From JALZAA01 sp035316025 (GTDB lineage: Bacteria; Actinomycetota; Acidimicrobiia; IMCC26256; JACDBD01), in the NCBI GenBank assembly GCA_035316025.1, contig DATFXL010000090.1:1-34395 (forward strand): a DNA stretch of 34,395 nucleotides. The letters are read 5' to 3'. The notes under the pieces are model-generated. The model did not search any database. It saw only the letters and a program-made list of their open reading frames with translations, and was not told where the DNA came from. Shown piece by piece: positions 7,660 to 16,158 of this stretch (positions are counted from its first letter, which is position 1; each line of letters begins with the position of its first letter). The position numbers and the translations under genes are program-made.

Positions 7660-7971
7660 CTACTGAACGTCGAACTCTGATCGCGTAGCTCGGCGGGTGT
7701 CCGGCTCAGGCGTAGACCAGCCGCCGCGGTCTTCGCGGGCGAGCCTGCGAGCCGCCTTTGTCAGCTGGCGGCGCTTCATCGTGAAGGAGAGGCCGCACCG
7801 ACGACACTCCATCGTCACGCCATGCATCCGCGAGCGAACGATCTTGCAGGTTCTGCCCCTGGCGTCCGCCGACGCCCGACAGACTGGGCAATCGAACGCG
7901 TAGTCCCGCAAGTCCGGAGGTCGCCCCGTATCGTCGGGTTCTCTCCCGTGGTCGCTGTGACAGAGCACCAT
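7660..7971 (-). CDS. Small zinc-ribbon-like protein
   Basis: 103 residues from ATG 7971. Two CxxC knuckles (C28-P-V-C31 and C56-R-R-C59) frame a basic segment, the arrangement of a zinc ribbon. A basic helix-like tail KRRQLTKAARRLARE follows. Nucleic-acid binding is a reasonable inference but no family is recognised. It lies alone, between a gene-poor stretch and the short membrane peptide on the same strand. Confidence 0.55.
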   Translation of the reverse strand: MVLCHSDHGREPDDTGRPPDLRDYAFDCPVCRASADARGRTCKIVRSRMHGVTMECRRCGLSFTMKRRQLTKAARRLAREDRGGWSTPEPDTRRATRSEFDVQ

Positions 7972-8023
7972 GAGCTTTCACGCTACCGCTGGACACGGGA
8001 GCATCTGTCGGGTTGGCCTGACG

Positions 8024-8125
8024 CTACGACGACGTAAGGACCATCCACAGAACCCACAGGACGATCGCCGCCACCCCGATCACTACCCACGCGATCCCGA
8101 CGAGTCGGTCCCGGCTCCACGACAC
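8024..8125 (-). CDS. Single-span membrane micropeptide, 33 residues
   Basis: From GTG 8125 this frame encodes a charged head (SWSRDRL) followed by about 20 hydrophobic residues rich in Val, Ile, Trp and Leu (VGIAWVVIGVAAIVLWVLWM) and stops at TAG 8024. A clean transmembrane helix with positive residues on one side is unlikely to arise in a shadow frame. No ribosome site is clear, and no function can be given. Confidence 0.45.
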   Translation of the reverse strand: MSWSRDRLVGIAWVVIGVAAIVLWVLWMVLTSS

Positions 8126-8195
8126 GGTCGGGGACGCTAGCCCGCACGGCCGATCTCCGTCGCCTCACGGCGCGCATGGTCCTACTGTCTTGGCC

Positions 8196-8980
8196 ATGCC
8201 GCAGAGCCTCGTAGTCGAGAACGACGGACGGTTGCGTGTGCTGCGCCTGAACCGTCCGGAGCGAAAGAACGCTCTCAACGGCGAGCTTCTCGGGGCCATC
8301 GTGGGCGCGGTGCGCGATGCGGCCGAAGACCACGGCGTCTGGGCGCTCGCATTGACGGGCAACGGTGACGCGTTCTGTTCCGGTCTCGACCTGTCGGCGA
8401 ACGACCCCGACGAAGCCGACCGCGCGTCACCGCCGGACGACGCGGTCGACAACTTCGCCATGATCATGCGGATCGACTGCGAGAAGCCGATCCTCGCCGG
8501 AGTGAACGGCGTCGCCGTTGGCATCGGTGTGTCGCTCGCAATGGCCGCTGATATCCGGATCGCAGCGCCATCAGCGCGCTTCCATCCGGGCTACGCCCGC
8601 GTCGCGACGTCACCCGACGGAGGCGCGACCGTGACGATCCCGCAGGCACTCGGTTACGAGGGTGCGATGCGGTTCTTCCTCGAGCAGCGCATGGTGTCGG
8701 CAACGGAGGCGCACGATATCGGCTTGGTCGGTGAGGTCGCCGAAAGCGATCCGGAATTCGAGGACCGATTCTCGCCTACGGGCGGATGCTCGCCGGAATC
8801 GCACCGATCGCGGCACAGCAGACGAAGCGGCTCGTCAGCCGAGTCACGACGCCGGCCGAGTTTCGTGCGCACCTCGACAAAGAGGCCCGCCTTGCGCTGC
8901 ACGGCCTGTCGTCCGAGGACAGCAGCGAAGCTCTCCGTGCGATGACGACGAAGGAGTCACCCCACTTCAAAGGCCGGTGA
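8196..8980 (+). pseudogene. Enoyl-CoA hydratase/isomerase, frameshifted
   Basis: From ATG 8196 the product has the crotonase fold signatures: LRLNRPERKNALNGELL, the first oxyanion loop in AFCSGLDL and the second in GVNGVAVGIGVSLAMAADIRIA. It reads normally to PEFEDRF (nt about 8771), after which the frame turns nonsensical and stays open only to 8945. The expected C-terminus (LAYGRMLAGIAPIAAQQTKR to the end, with HFKGR) is present in the +2 frame up to TGA 8980. One missing base in TTCTCGCC (8769-8776; TTCCTCGCC would restore it) explains this. The rest is well preserved, so the frameshift is recent or a sequencing error. Role if intact: fatty-acid or related acyl-CoA metabolism. Confidence 0.8.
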
Positions 8981-9028
8981 TGGCGGTCGTCAGCCCCCGC
9001 TGCGCGTCGTCAGCGCAATGGTGCGGCG

Positions 9029-9979
9029 TCACGTGATGTCGAAACGGTTGACGGGTGGGTGAGAGCCCTCACTGATCGTCACGTACCCGCGTCCGTCGGC
9101 GGTCACCGCGATGGCCTCGCCCTGGGGTTCGGACACCGACGCGCCGGTGCACGGGCTCGAGCGAAACGCGTCGTCGAGGGGAGTTCCGTCGGCGCGTGGG
9201 TACAGAAGGACCGAGCCGTACGTACGTAGCGCGACGGCAGTCCCGTCCGGGGCGACACTGGCGCCGGTGACCAGCGTCGCGAAGCCGAGCTCGAGGGTGC
9301 CTGTCCGCGTCAGAGTGCTCGTCGGGGAGGACGCCCGGAGTACGTAGACACCCGCCTCGCCCGAGAGATTCTTGGTCACGATCACGATGTCGCCATTGAC
9401 CGGGTCTACGGCGAGCGCCTCGGCGTCGTGGGCGCCATCGGGGTATTGCAGGACCAACGCGTCGACGCCGCCGAGCACTTGGTTGTCACCCGGCGGCTGA
9501 CTGATATCGACGGTCGGTTCCGGAACTCGGTACACCACGACGGAGGTGCGCACGCTGTTGTTGTCGCCGATGTCGCCGAGGTACAGGTAGCTCTGCCCCG
9601 CCTGTGGACCCGGACCGAGGGCCATGTCCTCCCAATCGGTCGCTGACGCGCCGGCAAGCGTGAACCATCCCAAGTGGCCGCCCGATGTGGTCATGGCGAA
9701 GACGCGGGCCGAATCACCCGAGTCGTTGTGCGCCCAGAGGACCCCGGCGTTGCGACGGCTCGCGGCCACCCCGGACGTCTCGATGAGGTCGTTCGACGCG
9801 ACCTGGCCTGCGGTGCTCGATTGGATGCGGCTCTCGCACGCCGCCTGAACGAGCGGCGATGCCGGCGGGGGAGGGGGCGGCGCCTTGACGGGAACGCACG
9901 CGGCGGCGACGAGTAGCGCGGTGAGGAGACCAAACCTCCACCAACCGCGACCGCGGCGACGTCTCCCTGCCTGAGTCAT
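9029..9979 (-). CDS. Propeller-like lipoprotein
   Basis: 316 residues from ATG 9979. The basic N-terminus, a hydrophobic run and the lipobox LLVAAAC (Cys28) mark a lipoprotein; a Pro-rich linker follows. The body has repeated strand-like blocks such as GVLWAHNDSGDSARVFAM, DWEDMALGPG, LYLGDIGDNN, AEALAVDPVNGDIVIVTKN and GEAIAVTADGRGYVTISEG. These resemble six-bladed propellers of the esterase-like-phytase/SdiA-regulated type, but the assignment is only by pattern. It probably binds or hydrolyses something outside the membrane. Confidence 0.75.
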   Translation of the reverse strand: MTQAGRRRRGRGWWRFGLLTALLVAAACVPVKAPPPPPPASPLVQAACESRIQSSTAGQVASNDLIETSGVAASRRNAGVLWAHNDSGDSARVFAMTTSGGHLGWFTLAGASATDWEDMALGPGPQAGQSYLYLGDIGDNNSVRTSVVVYRVPEPTVDISQPPGDNQVLGGVDALVLQYPDGAHDAEALAVDPVNGDIVIVTKNLSGEAGVYVLRASSPTSTLTRTGTLELGFATLVTGASVAPDGTAVALRTYGSVLLYPRADGTPLDDAFRSSPCTGASVSEPQGEAIAVTADGRGYVTISEGSHPPVNRFDIT

Positions 9980-10036
9980 CCCGCGGCACCTTAGCTCGAC
10001 ACTGCCAGGCCCGGGCCACAGTCGGAGCGTGCGGAG

Positions 10037-11662
10037 TCAGGTCGTCGCGGGACCGGACCGCTGCGCCGCAGGTTGTCGGGTCGGGATCCGGCGGCTGAAG
10101 AACAGCGCGAGCAAAGCAACGGCGGCGAGTACCGATAACGCGGCTCTGAGGCCCGCAAGTCGCGCCGTCTCGTTCTCGTCGACGATCGCCTTCGTAGCGT
10201 CGGGCGGGACGTCGGCCTTCTCGAGGGCCGTCTCCAACTGGCTGTCGGAGACGAAGGGGACGCCGGCGGACAGCTCGACCTGGGCCTTGGACACGACTTC
10301 TGCCGGGACGGCGGAGTTGTCGCGGATTCCGCTGAAGAACGACGAGGTCAGAGCGGAGATGAGCACCGCGCCTGCCAGGGCAGTCCCGACGGACGCGCCG
10401 AGGTTCGTGAGCGTGTTCTGGAGACCGCCCACCTCGCCGCTCTCCTCGTCTGGTACCGACGAGACCGTGACGCTTCCCAACTGCGATGCGAGCGCGCCCA
10501 CACCGAGACCGGCGAGCAGCATGGGCCACGTCACGATCTCGGGTCCGGCGCCCTCGTCGAGGGCGACGATCATTACGACGATGCCGGCGAACAGCGCCAG
10601 GAAGCCGAGCCGGACGACGCGACGCGGTGACGCGTTGGGGAACAGCCGAGGAACACCCACCGCAGCCAACAGCAGCGTGGCCGAGAGAGGGAGTAACCGG
10701 ACGCCGGTCGCGATCGCGGAGAGACCGAGCGCCACCGACAGGAACAACGGCACGGTGAAGAAGAGCCCGGCTTGGAGGAGGTACTGGAAGAAGAACGCCG
10801 TGAGCCCGCCGCGCAACGTCCGGTTCCGCAGCACCGTGGGATCGACGAGCGCGCTCTCGCCCCGCCCGAGCCGATGGTTCTCCCACGCCATGAACAGACG
10901 CAGGACGAGCCCACCAGCCAGGAGAAGCCAGAGGACCGGCGAGAGCCCGAGCCACTCGGGCGCCTCCGGCTTGGCCTGCACGAAGCCCCAGCTGCCCGAG
11001 CGGAGGATGCCGTAGACGACGAGCCCGAGACCGATGGCGGAGAGAGCGGTCCCGACGAGGTCGACGCGGCCGCCCGGTTCGGGTGGGATGCCCGCCATCT
11101 GCCGGGTGAGAGCGAGGATCACCAACACGATGACGACCTCGCCGGCGAACACGAACCGCCAAGACAAGTATGTGGTGAAGAGTCCGCCGATCAGCGGCCC
11201 GGCCGCAACAGCGATGGCCCCGGCCGAGGCGACGAGCCCGTACGCGCGTGGCCGCTCGGCCGGCCCGAAGTTCGACGCCACAAGCGCGACGATCGTGGGC
11301 AGGATCAGCGCGGCGCCGATTCCTTCGAGAACGGACCAGCCGGCGACCAGGACCCCGAGGTTCGGAGCGATCGAGGTGGTAAAGGACCCGGCGCCGTAGA
11401 TGACGCAGCCGATCGCGAACGCCCGCTTGCGGCCGAGGATCTCACCCACCTTCCCGCCGGTGATCATGAGCGACGCCATTACCAGCGTGTAGAAGGTGAT
11501 GGCCGCCTGGATGCCGGTCACAGTGGTCCCGACGTCCTTGGCGACCGTCGCGATCGACACATTCATGACCGAGGTGTCGAGAGTCATGAGGAACTGACCC
11601 GCCGACAGCGTGATCAGCGCGATCTTCGCCGCGCTCGTTCGTTCGCTGCTCGTTTCGGTCAC
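10037..11662 (-). CDS. MFS drug exporter, DHA2 (EmrB/QacA) family
   Basis: 541 residues, the normal length for a 14-helix DHA2 transporter. The N-terminal helix carries the family motif LDTSVMNVSIATVA, loop 2-3 has GGKVGEILGRKRAF (motif A), and motif C-like glycine-rich sequence is in SAGAIAVAAGPLIGGL. The late periplasmic loop between about residues 430 and 500 is followed by the last helix and a basic tail ending in RRIPTRQP. These are proton-driven exporters of drugs or metabolites; the substrate is unknown. It is transcribed away from the DUF6325 gene, which shares the intergenic region at 11663-11844. Confidence 0.92.
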   Translation of the reverse strand: MTETSSERTSAAKIALITLSAGQFLMTLDTSVMNVSIATVAKDVGTTVTGIQAAITFYTLVMASLMITGGKVGEILGRKRAFAIGCVIYGAGSFTTSIAPNLGVLVAGWSVLEGIGAALILPTIVALVASNFGPAERPRAYGLVASAGAIAVAAGPLIGGLFTTYLSWRFVFAGEVVIVLVILALTRQMAGIPPEPGGRVDLVGTALSAIGLGLVVYGILRSGSWGFVQAKPEAPEWLGLSPVLWLLLAGGLVLRLFMAWENHRLGRGESALVDPTVLRNRTLRGGLTAFFFQYLLQAGLFFTVPLFLSVALGLSAIATGVRLLPLSATLLLAAVGVPRLFPNASPRRVVRLGFLALFAGIVVMIVALDEGAGPEIVTWPMLLAGLGVGALASQLGSVTVSSVPDEESGEVGGLQNTLTNLGASVGTALAGAVLISALTSSFFSGIRDNSAVPAEVVSKAQVELSAGVPFVSDSQLETALEKADVPPDATKAIVDENETARLAGLRAALSVLAAVALLALFFSRRIPTRQPAAQRSGPATT

Positions 11663-11844
11663 GCCGGGCCGCTCGCCCTGCCCATGTGGACCAGTTCAGC
11701 CGATCAGGACCCGCGGCGGCGAGATGCCTCGCCGGTCGAAGCCGCAGGATCGACGATTCTGCTTGCCGCGCCCGGCGGGGTTCGCGAGGTATGCGAGACT
11801 CACTCCCGCGGTCCGGACCGATCGAGCACAGGAGGGTCGGACAG

Positions 11845-12276
11845 ATGACCGACGAAGCACTCGGGCCCATCAGCTACCTGGTCGTCGAGTTCCCGGGCAA
11901 CAAGATGACGGGCGAGGGCTTCCCTGTCCTCGTCGATCTCGTCGACCGGGGATTGATCCGGATCCTCGACCTCGTCTTCGTCACCCGGGCCGCGGATGGC
12001 TCGATCCGGACCATCGAGCTGAGCGACCTCGACCGCGATGGCCAGATGGACCTCAACGTGTTCGAGGGGGCGTCGTCGGGGCTGCTCGACGACAGCGACC
12101 TCGCGGACGCCGCAGCCGTCATCGATCCGGGCTCGTCAGCCGGGATCCTGATCTTCGAGAACCGTTGGGCGACGCCCTTCACGCAGGCACTGCGGCGAGG
12201 TGGCGCCGAGCTCGTGGCGGCCGGCTACGTCCCGCAGGACGCGCTCTTGGCGTCGCTCGACGCGACGGACAAGTAA
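11845..12276 (+). CDS. DUF6325 family protein
   Basis: 143 residues from ATG 11845 behind GGAGGGTCGG. The sequence matches the pattern I recall for DUF6325: an N-terminal GPISYLVVEFPGNKMTGEGF, the DLVDRGLIRILDLVFV segment, an acidic DLDRDGQMDLNVFEG stretch, and ENRWATPFTQALRRGGAELV near the end. The function is unknown. In actinobacteria such genes commonly precede short SHOCT-domain genes, as here, so the three probably act together, possibly in envelope stress. That role is an inference. Confidence 0.85.
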   Translation: MTDEALGPISYLVVEFPGNKMTGEGFPVLVDLVDRGLIRILDLVFVTRAADGSIRTIELSDLDRDGQMDLNVFEGASSGLLDDSDLADAAAVIDPGSSAGILIFENRWATPFTQALRRGGAELVAAGYVPQDALLASLDATDK

Positions 12277-12296
12277 TCAGAGAAGGAGGACAACCG

Positions 12297-12575
12297 ATGC
12301 CTGGTCTACTACGCGGTGTCGCCCGGACGGCAGTCGTCGCGGGAACGGCAACCGCCGTCTCGAATCGGGTCTCCCGCCGGCAGGCGAATCGTTGGACGCA
12401 GCAGGACGAGCAGCAGTACGCGCAGCAGCAGTACGCGCCGCCGCAGTACGAGCAGGCGCCGGCCGCCGCCCCTGACACCGTCTCGCAGTTGAAGGACCTG
12501 GCCGACCTCAAGGCGCAGGGCGTCCTCACGGATGCCGAGTTCGAGGCGCAGAAGGCCAAGATCCTCGCGTCGTGA
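12297..12575 (+). CDS. SHOCT-domain protein with Gln-rich linker
   Basis: 92 residues from ATG 12297, with a near-consensus ribosome site AGAAGGAGGA. The N-terminus (LLRGVARTAVVAGTATAVSN) is weakly hydrophobic. A Gln/Tyr/Pro/Ala-rich linker follows (nt about 12400-12475). The C-terminus is a SHOCT (short C-terminal) domain: LKDLADLKAQGVLTDAEFEA then QKAKIL. SHOCT domains are oligomerisation-type tails. The gene is 20 bases after the DUF6325 gene, so co-transcription is likely. Confidence 0.85.
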   Translation: MPGLLRGVARTAVVAGTATAVSNRVSRRQANRWTQQDEQQYAQQQYAPPQYEQAPAAAPDTVSQLKDLADLKAQGVLTDAEFEAQKAKILAS

Positions 12576-12592
12576 GACTGCCGTAACGACAC

Positions 12593-12841
12593 GTGCTCTT
12601 CCTCCTCCGCCCTCGACAGACCTGGATGCCGTACGCGCTCCCCAGGAGTCGTGAGCAGCAGGATGCCTACAACGAGCAGCTCCGGCGGGCGTACTCGTCG
12701 ACGCAGCGCGTCGAGTCCTCCGGTCGTGATCCTCTCGCCCGAGTGAGGGAGCTCGCGGACCTCCACCAGTCGGGAGCGCTCACAGACGACGAGTTCGCGG
12801 CCGCGAAAGCGAGGGTGCTCGGCCTCGACGACGCCAGGTGA
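12593..12841 (+). CDS. Second SHOCT-domain protein
   Basis: 82 residues from GTG 12593. The C-terminal SHOCT domain reads VRELADLHQSGALTDDEFAA then AKARVLGL, parallel to the neighbouring gene. The N-terminal third (LLRPRQTWMPYALPRSREQQ) differs and has no signal. It is the third member of the DUF6325-SHOCT-SHOCT group, and its stop overlaps the next start (GTGA). Confidence 0.8.
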   Translation: MLFLLRPRQTWMPYALPRSREQQDAYNEQLRRAYSSTQRVESSGRDPLARVRELADLHQSGALTDDEFAAAKARVLGLDDAR

Positions 12842-13266
12842 CCTCGGACGCCGTTCGGGCCGCGACCCTCGTGCGGGCACTTCATGCGGGCATCGACCAC
12901 GACCGTCGCGCCGCCGCCGACGTCTTCACCGAGGATGTCCGGACATGGACACCCGCAATGTCGACCTCGTCGCGCAGCGAGCTCATGTCCGAGCTCGACC
13001 GCAGAGACGACGCTTTCTCGAACCTCCGGCTCGAGGCGTCACCCCTCGACGTCGGCGGCGACTTCGCGTGCGCGGAGTGGAGCGTCACGATGACGCACAC
13101 GGGTCCCCTTCTCGTCGCCGACGGGAAGGTCGTGGATCCGACCGGCGTGCAAATCACGCTCCACGGCATCACGGTTGCCGAATTCCGCGGCGACCGGATC
13201 TGCTCACTCCGCCAGTACTGGGACGAGCTCTCGGTCTTCGACCAGCTGGGTCTGCTGTCCGGCTAG
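12838..13266 (+). CDS. NTF2-like (SnoaL-type) protein
   Basis: 142 residues from GTG 12838, overlapping the previous stop by four bases (GTGA), which implies translational coupling. The cone-shaped NTF2-like fold is suggested by the N-terminal helix AATLVRALHAGIDHDRRAAADVFTEDV, the central DFACAEWSVTMTHTG strand and the closing GDRICSLRQYWDELSVFDQLGLL. Members act as polyketide cyclases, isomerases or ligand carriers; nothing here picks one. Confidence 0.8.
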   Translation: MTSDAVRAATLVRALHAGIDHDRRAAADVFTEDVRTWTPAMSTSSRSELMSELDRRDDAFSNLRLEASPLDVGGDFACAEWSVTMTHTGPLLVADGKVVDPTGVQITLHGITVAEFRGDRICSLRQYWDELSVFDQLGLLSG

Positions 13267-13275
13267 CGTCGCCGC

Positions 13276-14202
13276 ATGGATTCGTTCGCGGGCAAGCTCG
13301 CAGTGGTGACGGGCGGTGGCACCGGGATGGGACGTGAGCTGGTGATCCAGCTGGCGGCGGCAGGCTGCTCGGTGGCCACATGCGACGTCAACGCCGAAAA
13401 CGTCAGCGAGACGGCCGTGCGCGCCGAAAAGGAAGCCCCACCTGGCGTCCGCGTCACGACGCATCTCGCCGACGTATCGGACGAGCCGCAGATGCACCGC
13501 TTCCGCGACGAGGTCACCGAGCGGCACGAGACCGACCACGTCGATCTGCTGTTCAACAACGCCGGCATCGGCGGAGGCAACAGCTTCCTCACGGGCTCGC
13601 GCGACGCGTGGGACAAGACGTTCGCCGTCGACTGGGGCGGCGTCTACCACAGCATGCGCGCGTTCGCCGGCATGGTCGTCGCCAGCGCCGACGCGTACGT
13701 CGTCAACACGAGCAGCGTGAACGGGTTCTGGGCGTCGCTCGGCCCGGGAATCCCCCACACCGCCTACAGCGCGGCGAAGTTTGCCGTGAAGGGGTTCACG
13801 GAAGCGCTCATGGAGGACTTCCGGGTCAACGCCCCGCACGTGAAGGTCGCCGTGGTCATGCCCGGTCACGTCGGTACCGACATCGTGCTCAACAGTCGGG
13901 CGCTCCTGGGGATCGACCTCGAAGAAGCCCGCAGGCAGATGGCACGCCGCGGACTGCCCACGGACGGGCTGTCGGATGACGACATCCAGAACATGATGAG
14001 GATGTTCGGCGAGATGTTCCGTGACACCGCGCCGGTCTCGGCGGAGCAGGCGGCCACGATCATTCTCGACGGGGTGCGCGCCGGTAAGTGGCGGATCCTC
14101 GTCGGCGACGACGCCGTCACTATCGACGAGGCCGTCCGGCGCGACCCCGAGAACGCGTACGGAGAGAACGGGCTCAGCCTCGGGACCATCACCGGCCAAT
14201 AA
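13276..14202 (+). CDS. Short-chain dehydrogenase/reductase
   Basis: 308 residues from ATG 13276. The NAD(P)-binding TGGGTGMG is at residues 12-19, D37 follows the second strand, NNAG is at 94-97, the catalytic Ser is in NTSSVNG (144-150), and Tyr164 and Lys168 are in YSAAK. These are the classical SDR features. The substrate loop and a C-terminal extension of about 80 residues make it longer than a minimal SDR; the extension has a DDIQNMMRMFGEMFRDT helix, as in several actinobacterial SDRs. The gene closes the 11845-14202 run and is followed by a strong terminator. Confidence 0.92.
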   Translation: MDSFAGKLAVVTGGGTGMGRELVIQLAAAGCSVATCDVNAENVSETAVRAEKEAPPGVRVTTHLADVSDEPQMHRFRDEVTERHETDHVDLLFNNAGIGGGNSFLTGSRDAWDKTFAVDWGGVYHSMRAFAGMVVASADAYVVNTSSVNGFWASLGPGIPHTAYSAAKFAVKGFTEALMEDFRVNAPHVKVAVVMPGHVGTDIVLNSRALLGIDLEEARRQMARRGLPTDGLSDDDIQNMMRMFGEMFRDTAPVSAEQAATIILDGVRAGKWRILVGDDAVTIDEAVRRDPENAYGENGLSLGTITGQ

Positions 14203-14207
14203 CCCGC

Positions 14208-14245
14208 GGGGCTGGCCCGCCCGGGGGAAGCGGGCCAGCCCTCAG
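14208..14245 (+). terminator. Terminator after the SDR gene
   Basis: GGGCTGGCCCGC (14209-14220) pairs perfectly with GCGGGCCAGCCC (14230-14241) around a nine-base loop, six bases after the stop. It has a short CTC tail and no T tract. Confidence 0.8.
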
Positions 14246-14391
14246 CGCGAGCTGGCAGGAGCCACCTGTCCGCAGCCGCCGCCACGGTGATCATCGAGGG
14301 TCGAGGTTTCGGAAGCTCGGCGGCTGATTGTCGGTGGCGTGAACCGTTCCTGACCGCCCGCTGACGGACGGCAGCGGTACTCTCGCCCGGC

Positions 14392-15372
14392 GTGCGAGGG
14401 CGGTGGTACGTCACGACCGGCGTGGCGTTGCTCGCGCTCGTGACCGCCGCTGCCTGCAGCGGCAACGACAGCGAGAAGGGGAACGGCCGCACCGACACCT
14501 CGTCATCGGCGTCGCGGTCGATCACGATGGGCCCGGAGTTCCCGAACGCCCGCACGGAGGTGACGGGCGCGTTCTGGAACGGGATGGTCGCCGTCGCCGG
14601 CGGCTTCACGCCCGACCAGTCCACCGACCGCTTCGATCTGTTCGACGTCGCCGCCGGCACGTGGTTGCCCGGCCCCGCGCTCCCGCACCACTACGACCAC
14701 TCGTCGCTCGCTGAGTTGGACGGTCGTCTCTATTTGGTAGGCGGGTATACCGGTGGACTGTCGAACCCGACCAACGAGGTGTTCAGCCTCGGCCCCTCCG
14801 AGAGCGCATGGGTGCCCGAGCCGAACATGGCCACCCGCCGGGGCGCCCTCGCGACCGCGGCCTCGAACGGCAAGCTCGTCGCCGTCGGCGGCGTGGACGA
14901 GAACGGCAACGTCCTCACGAGCACCGAGATCTTCAGGCCCGGCGTCGGTTGGTCAATGGGCCCGAGATTGAACCGTCCGCGAGAGCACCTCGCCGCGACC
15001 GTCGCCGGCGACAAGGTGTACGCGATCGCAGGACGGAACGGCAACGGTGCGACGAGGTCGGTGGAGTCGCTGATCGTGGGCACCGACCAGTGGAACAGCG
15101 AGCCGCCGGTCCACGACGCCCGCAGTGGGATCGGCGCCGCGACGACCGCGTCGGGTCGCATGTGCACGGGCGGGGGTGAGGTGCCGGGGAAGCCCGACAC
15201 CGTGCCGTCGATCGAGTGTTACTCGCGGGGCCGGTGGCGCCGCGTCGCGACCCTGCAGGTGCCGCGCCACGGTCTGGCGGTCGTGGCCGAGGGCGACCGT
15301 GTGCATTTCGTCGCCGGTGGTCCGCAACCGGGCGCGACGTTCAGTGACGCCCACGAGGTGCTGGAGGTCTGA
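14392..15372 (+). CDS. Kelch-repeat lipoprotein
   Basis: 326 residues from GTG 14392. The lipobox VTAAAC places the lipidated Cys at residue 22, followed by a Ser/Thr/Gly linker. The body is a series of Kelch motifs with double Gly and spaced Tyr/Trp: VAVAGGFTPDQSTDRFDLFD, LYLVGGYTGGLSNPTNEVFS, LVAVGGVDENGNVLTSTEIF, VYAIAGRNGNGATRSVESL, and MCTGGGEVPGKPDTVPSIEC. Together they form a Kelch-type beta-propeller on the outer face of the membrane. The partner is unknown. It ends nine bases from the convergent YtxH-like gene. Confidence 0.85.
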   Translation: MRGRWYVTTGVALLALVTAAACSGNDSEKGNGRTDTSSSASRSITMGPEFPNARTEVTGAFWNGMVAVAGGFTPDQSTDRFDLFDVAAGTWLPGPALPHHYDHSSLAELDGRLYLVGGYTGGLSNPTNEVFSLGPSESAWVPEPNMATRRGALATAASNGKLVAVGGVDENGNVLTSTEIFRPGVGWSMGPRLNRPREHLAATVAGDKVYAIAGRNGNGATRSVESLIVGTDQWNSEPPVHDARSGIGAATTASGRMCTGGGEVPGKPDTVPSIECYSRGRWRRVATLQVPRHGLAVVAEGDRVHFVAGGPQPGATFSDAHEVLEV

Positions 15373-15380
15373 GCTCTGAA

Positions 15381-15608
15381 CTATGAGGCGGCGCCGGGGC
15401 CGTTCGGCGATGTGCCGGTGACCGACTCGCTCTTCTGCCGAACCCGCTCCAGCCCGAGCTCGACTGCCGCCTGTGCCTTCTCGACGGGCGGGCTCTGCCG
15501 CGCGTCCTCGATCCAACGGCGAATCTGCTCGTAGCGCTCGCGTCCCGCCTTGGTGCCGAGGTAGTAGCCGATGGCCAGGCCGGCGAGGAGTCCCACTCGA
15601 AATCGCAT
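15381..15608 (-). CDS. YtxH-like membrane-anchored protein
   Basis: 75 residues from ATG 15608. The frame is open further upstream, but the typical start is the one just before the membrane segment. An N-terminal helix FRVGLLAGLAIGYYLGTKAG with the YYLGTKAGRERYEQI signature matches small YtxH-type proteins. A charged helical tail follows (WIEDARQSPPVEKAQAAVE). The role is unknown; it is likely a single-pass inner-membrane protein. Confidence 0.75.
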   Translation of the reverse strand: MRFRVGLLAGLAIGYYLGTKAGRERYEQIRRWIEDARQSPPVEKAQAAVELGLERVRQKSESVTGTSPNGPGAAS

Positions 15609-16078
15609 GTCGATGTTTGTACCGCAGGTGTCCGGGCGCGTACACATCTGCGTTGCGCGGTGCGGCGAACACGTGTTCGCGCACGGCCGTCCGCCGTCTC
15701 CGGTCGGGAACGAATGCATGACCATTGCACGCGACGGGAGACGAGTGGTTGGCGGGATACGAGCCGAAGGGTTCTTCCCGCTGCCGGTGGGTCCCCAGAG
15801 CGGAGGCTTCCCGAACGGTCACTGCCGTCTCGTCGATGTGGAGTTCGATCCGAAGAACTGAGCCGAGAGGGACTCGACCTCATCGCGGCGCACACAATCT
15901 GGTGCGCGCTCACGAACGTTCCGACGAATCATTTCAGAAGCGCTACGTGCGGCCCCTGATCCGGAGTATCCGTCGAACCAAACCCCGAAAATGGTTGCTT
16001 CTCTGTCTGCTACGGATGTTTGCGAACGCACCGCGAGGTGATGGGTCTTGTAAGAGCTTTGCTAACGTCAAAGGCCCT
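15609..16078. other. Intergenic stretch upstream of tRNA-Asn
   Basis: 470 bases. One frame gives a 47-residue product from ATG 15718 to TGA 15861 (GGIRAEGFFPLPVGPQSGGF and then VDVEFDPKN) with some protein-like character but no ribosome site. I cannot support it as a gene. The remainder, which is less G/C-rich, presumably holds the tRNA-Asn promoter, but no hexamers are convincing. Confidence 0.35.
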
Positions 16079-16151
16079 TCCGGGGTAGCTCAACTGGTGG
16101 AGCAGGGGATTGTTAATCCCAAGGCTGCGGGTTCGAGCCCCGCCCCCGGAG
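16079..16151 (+). tRNA. tRNA-Asn (anticodon GTT)
   Basis: The cloverleaf is complete: acceptor TCCGGGG with CCCCGGA, D arm GCTC/GAGC, anticodon arm GGGA-TTGTTAA-TCCC with GTT in the loop, variable AAGGC-type bases, and T arm GCGGG-TTCGAGC-CCCGC, with G as discriminator. CCA is not encoded. Confidence 0.95.
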
Positions 16152-16158
16152 CAAGCCC

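Noticed and set aside
11663..11844. Operator or WhiB7-type promoter between the exporter and the DUF6325 gene
   Set aside because: No palindrome, A/T tract or clear -35/-10 pair was found, so a link between the exporter and WhiB7 is not supported.
10772..11848. A 358-residue plus-strand frame across the exporter
   Set aside because: It is antisense to the MFS gene and highly charged with no domain signature, while the exporter has full DHA2 motifs.
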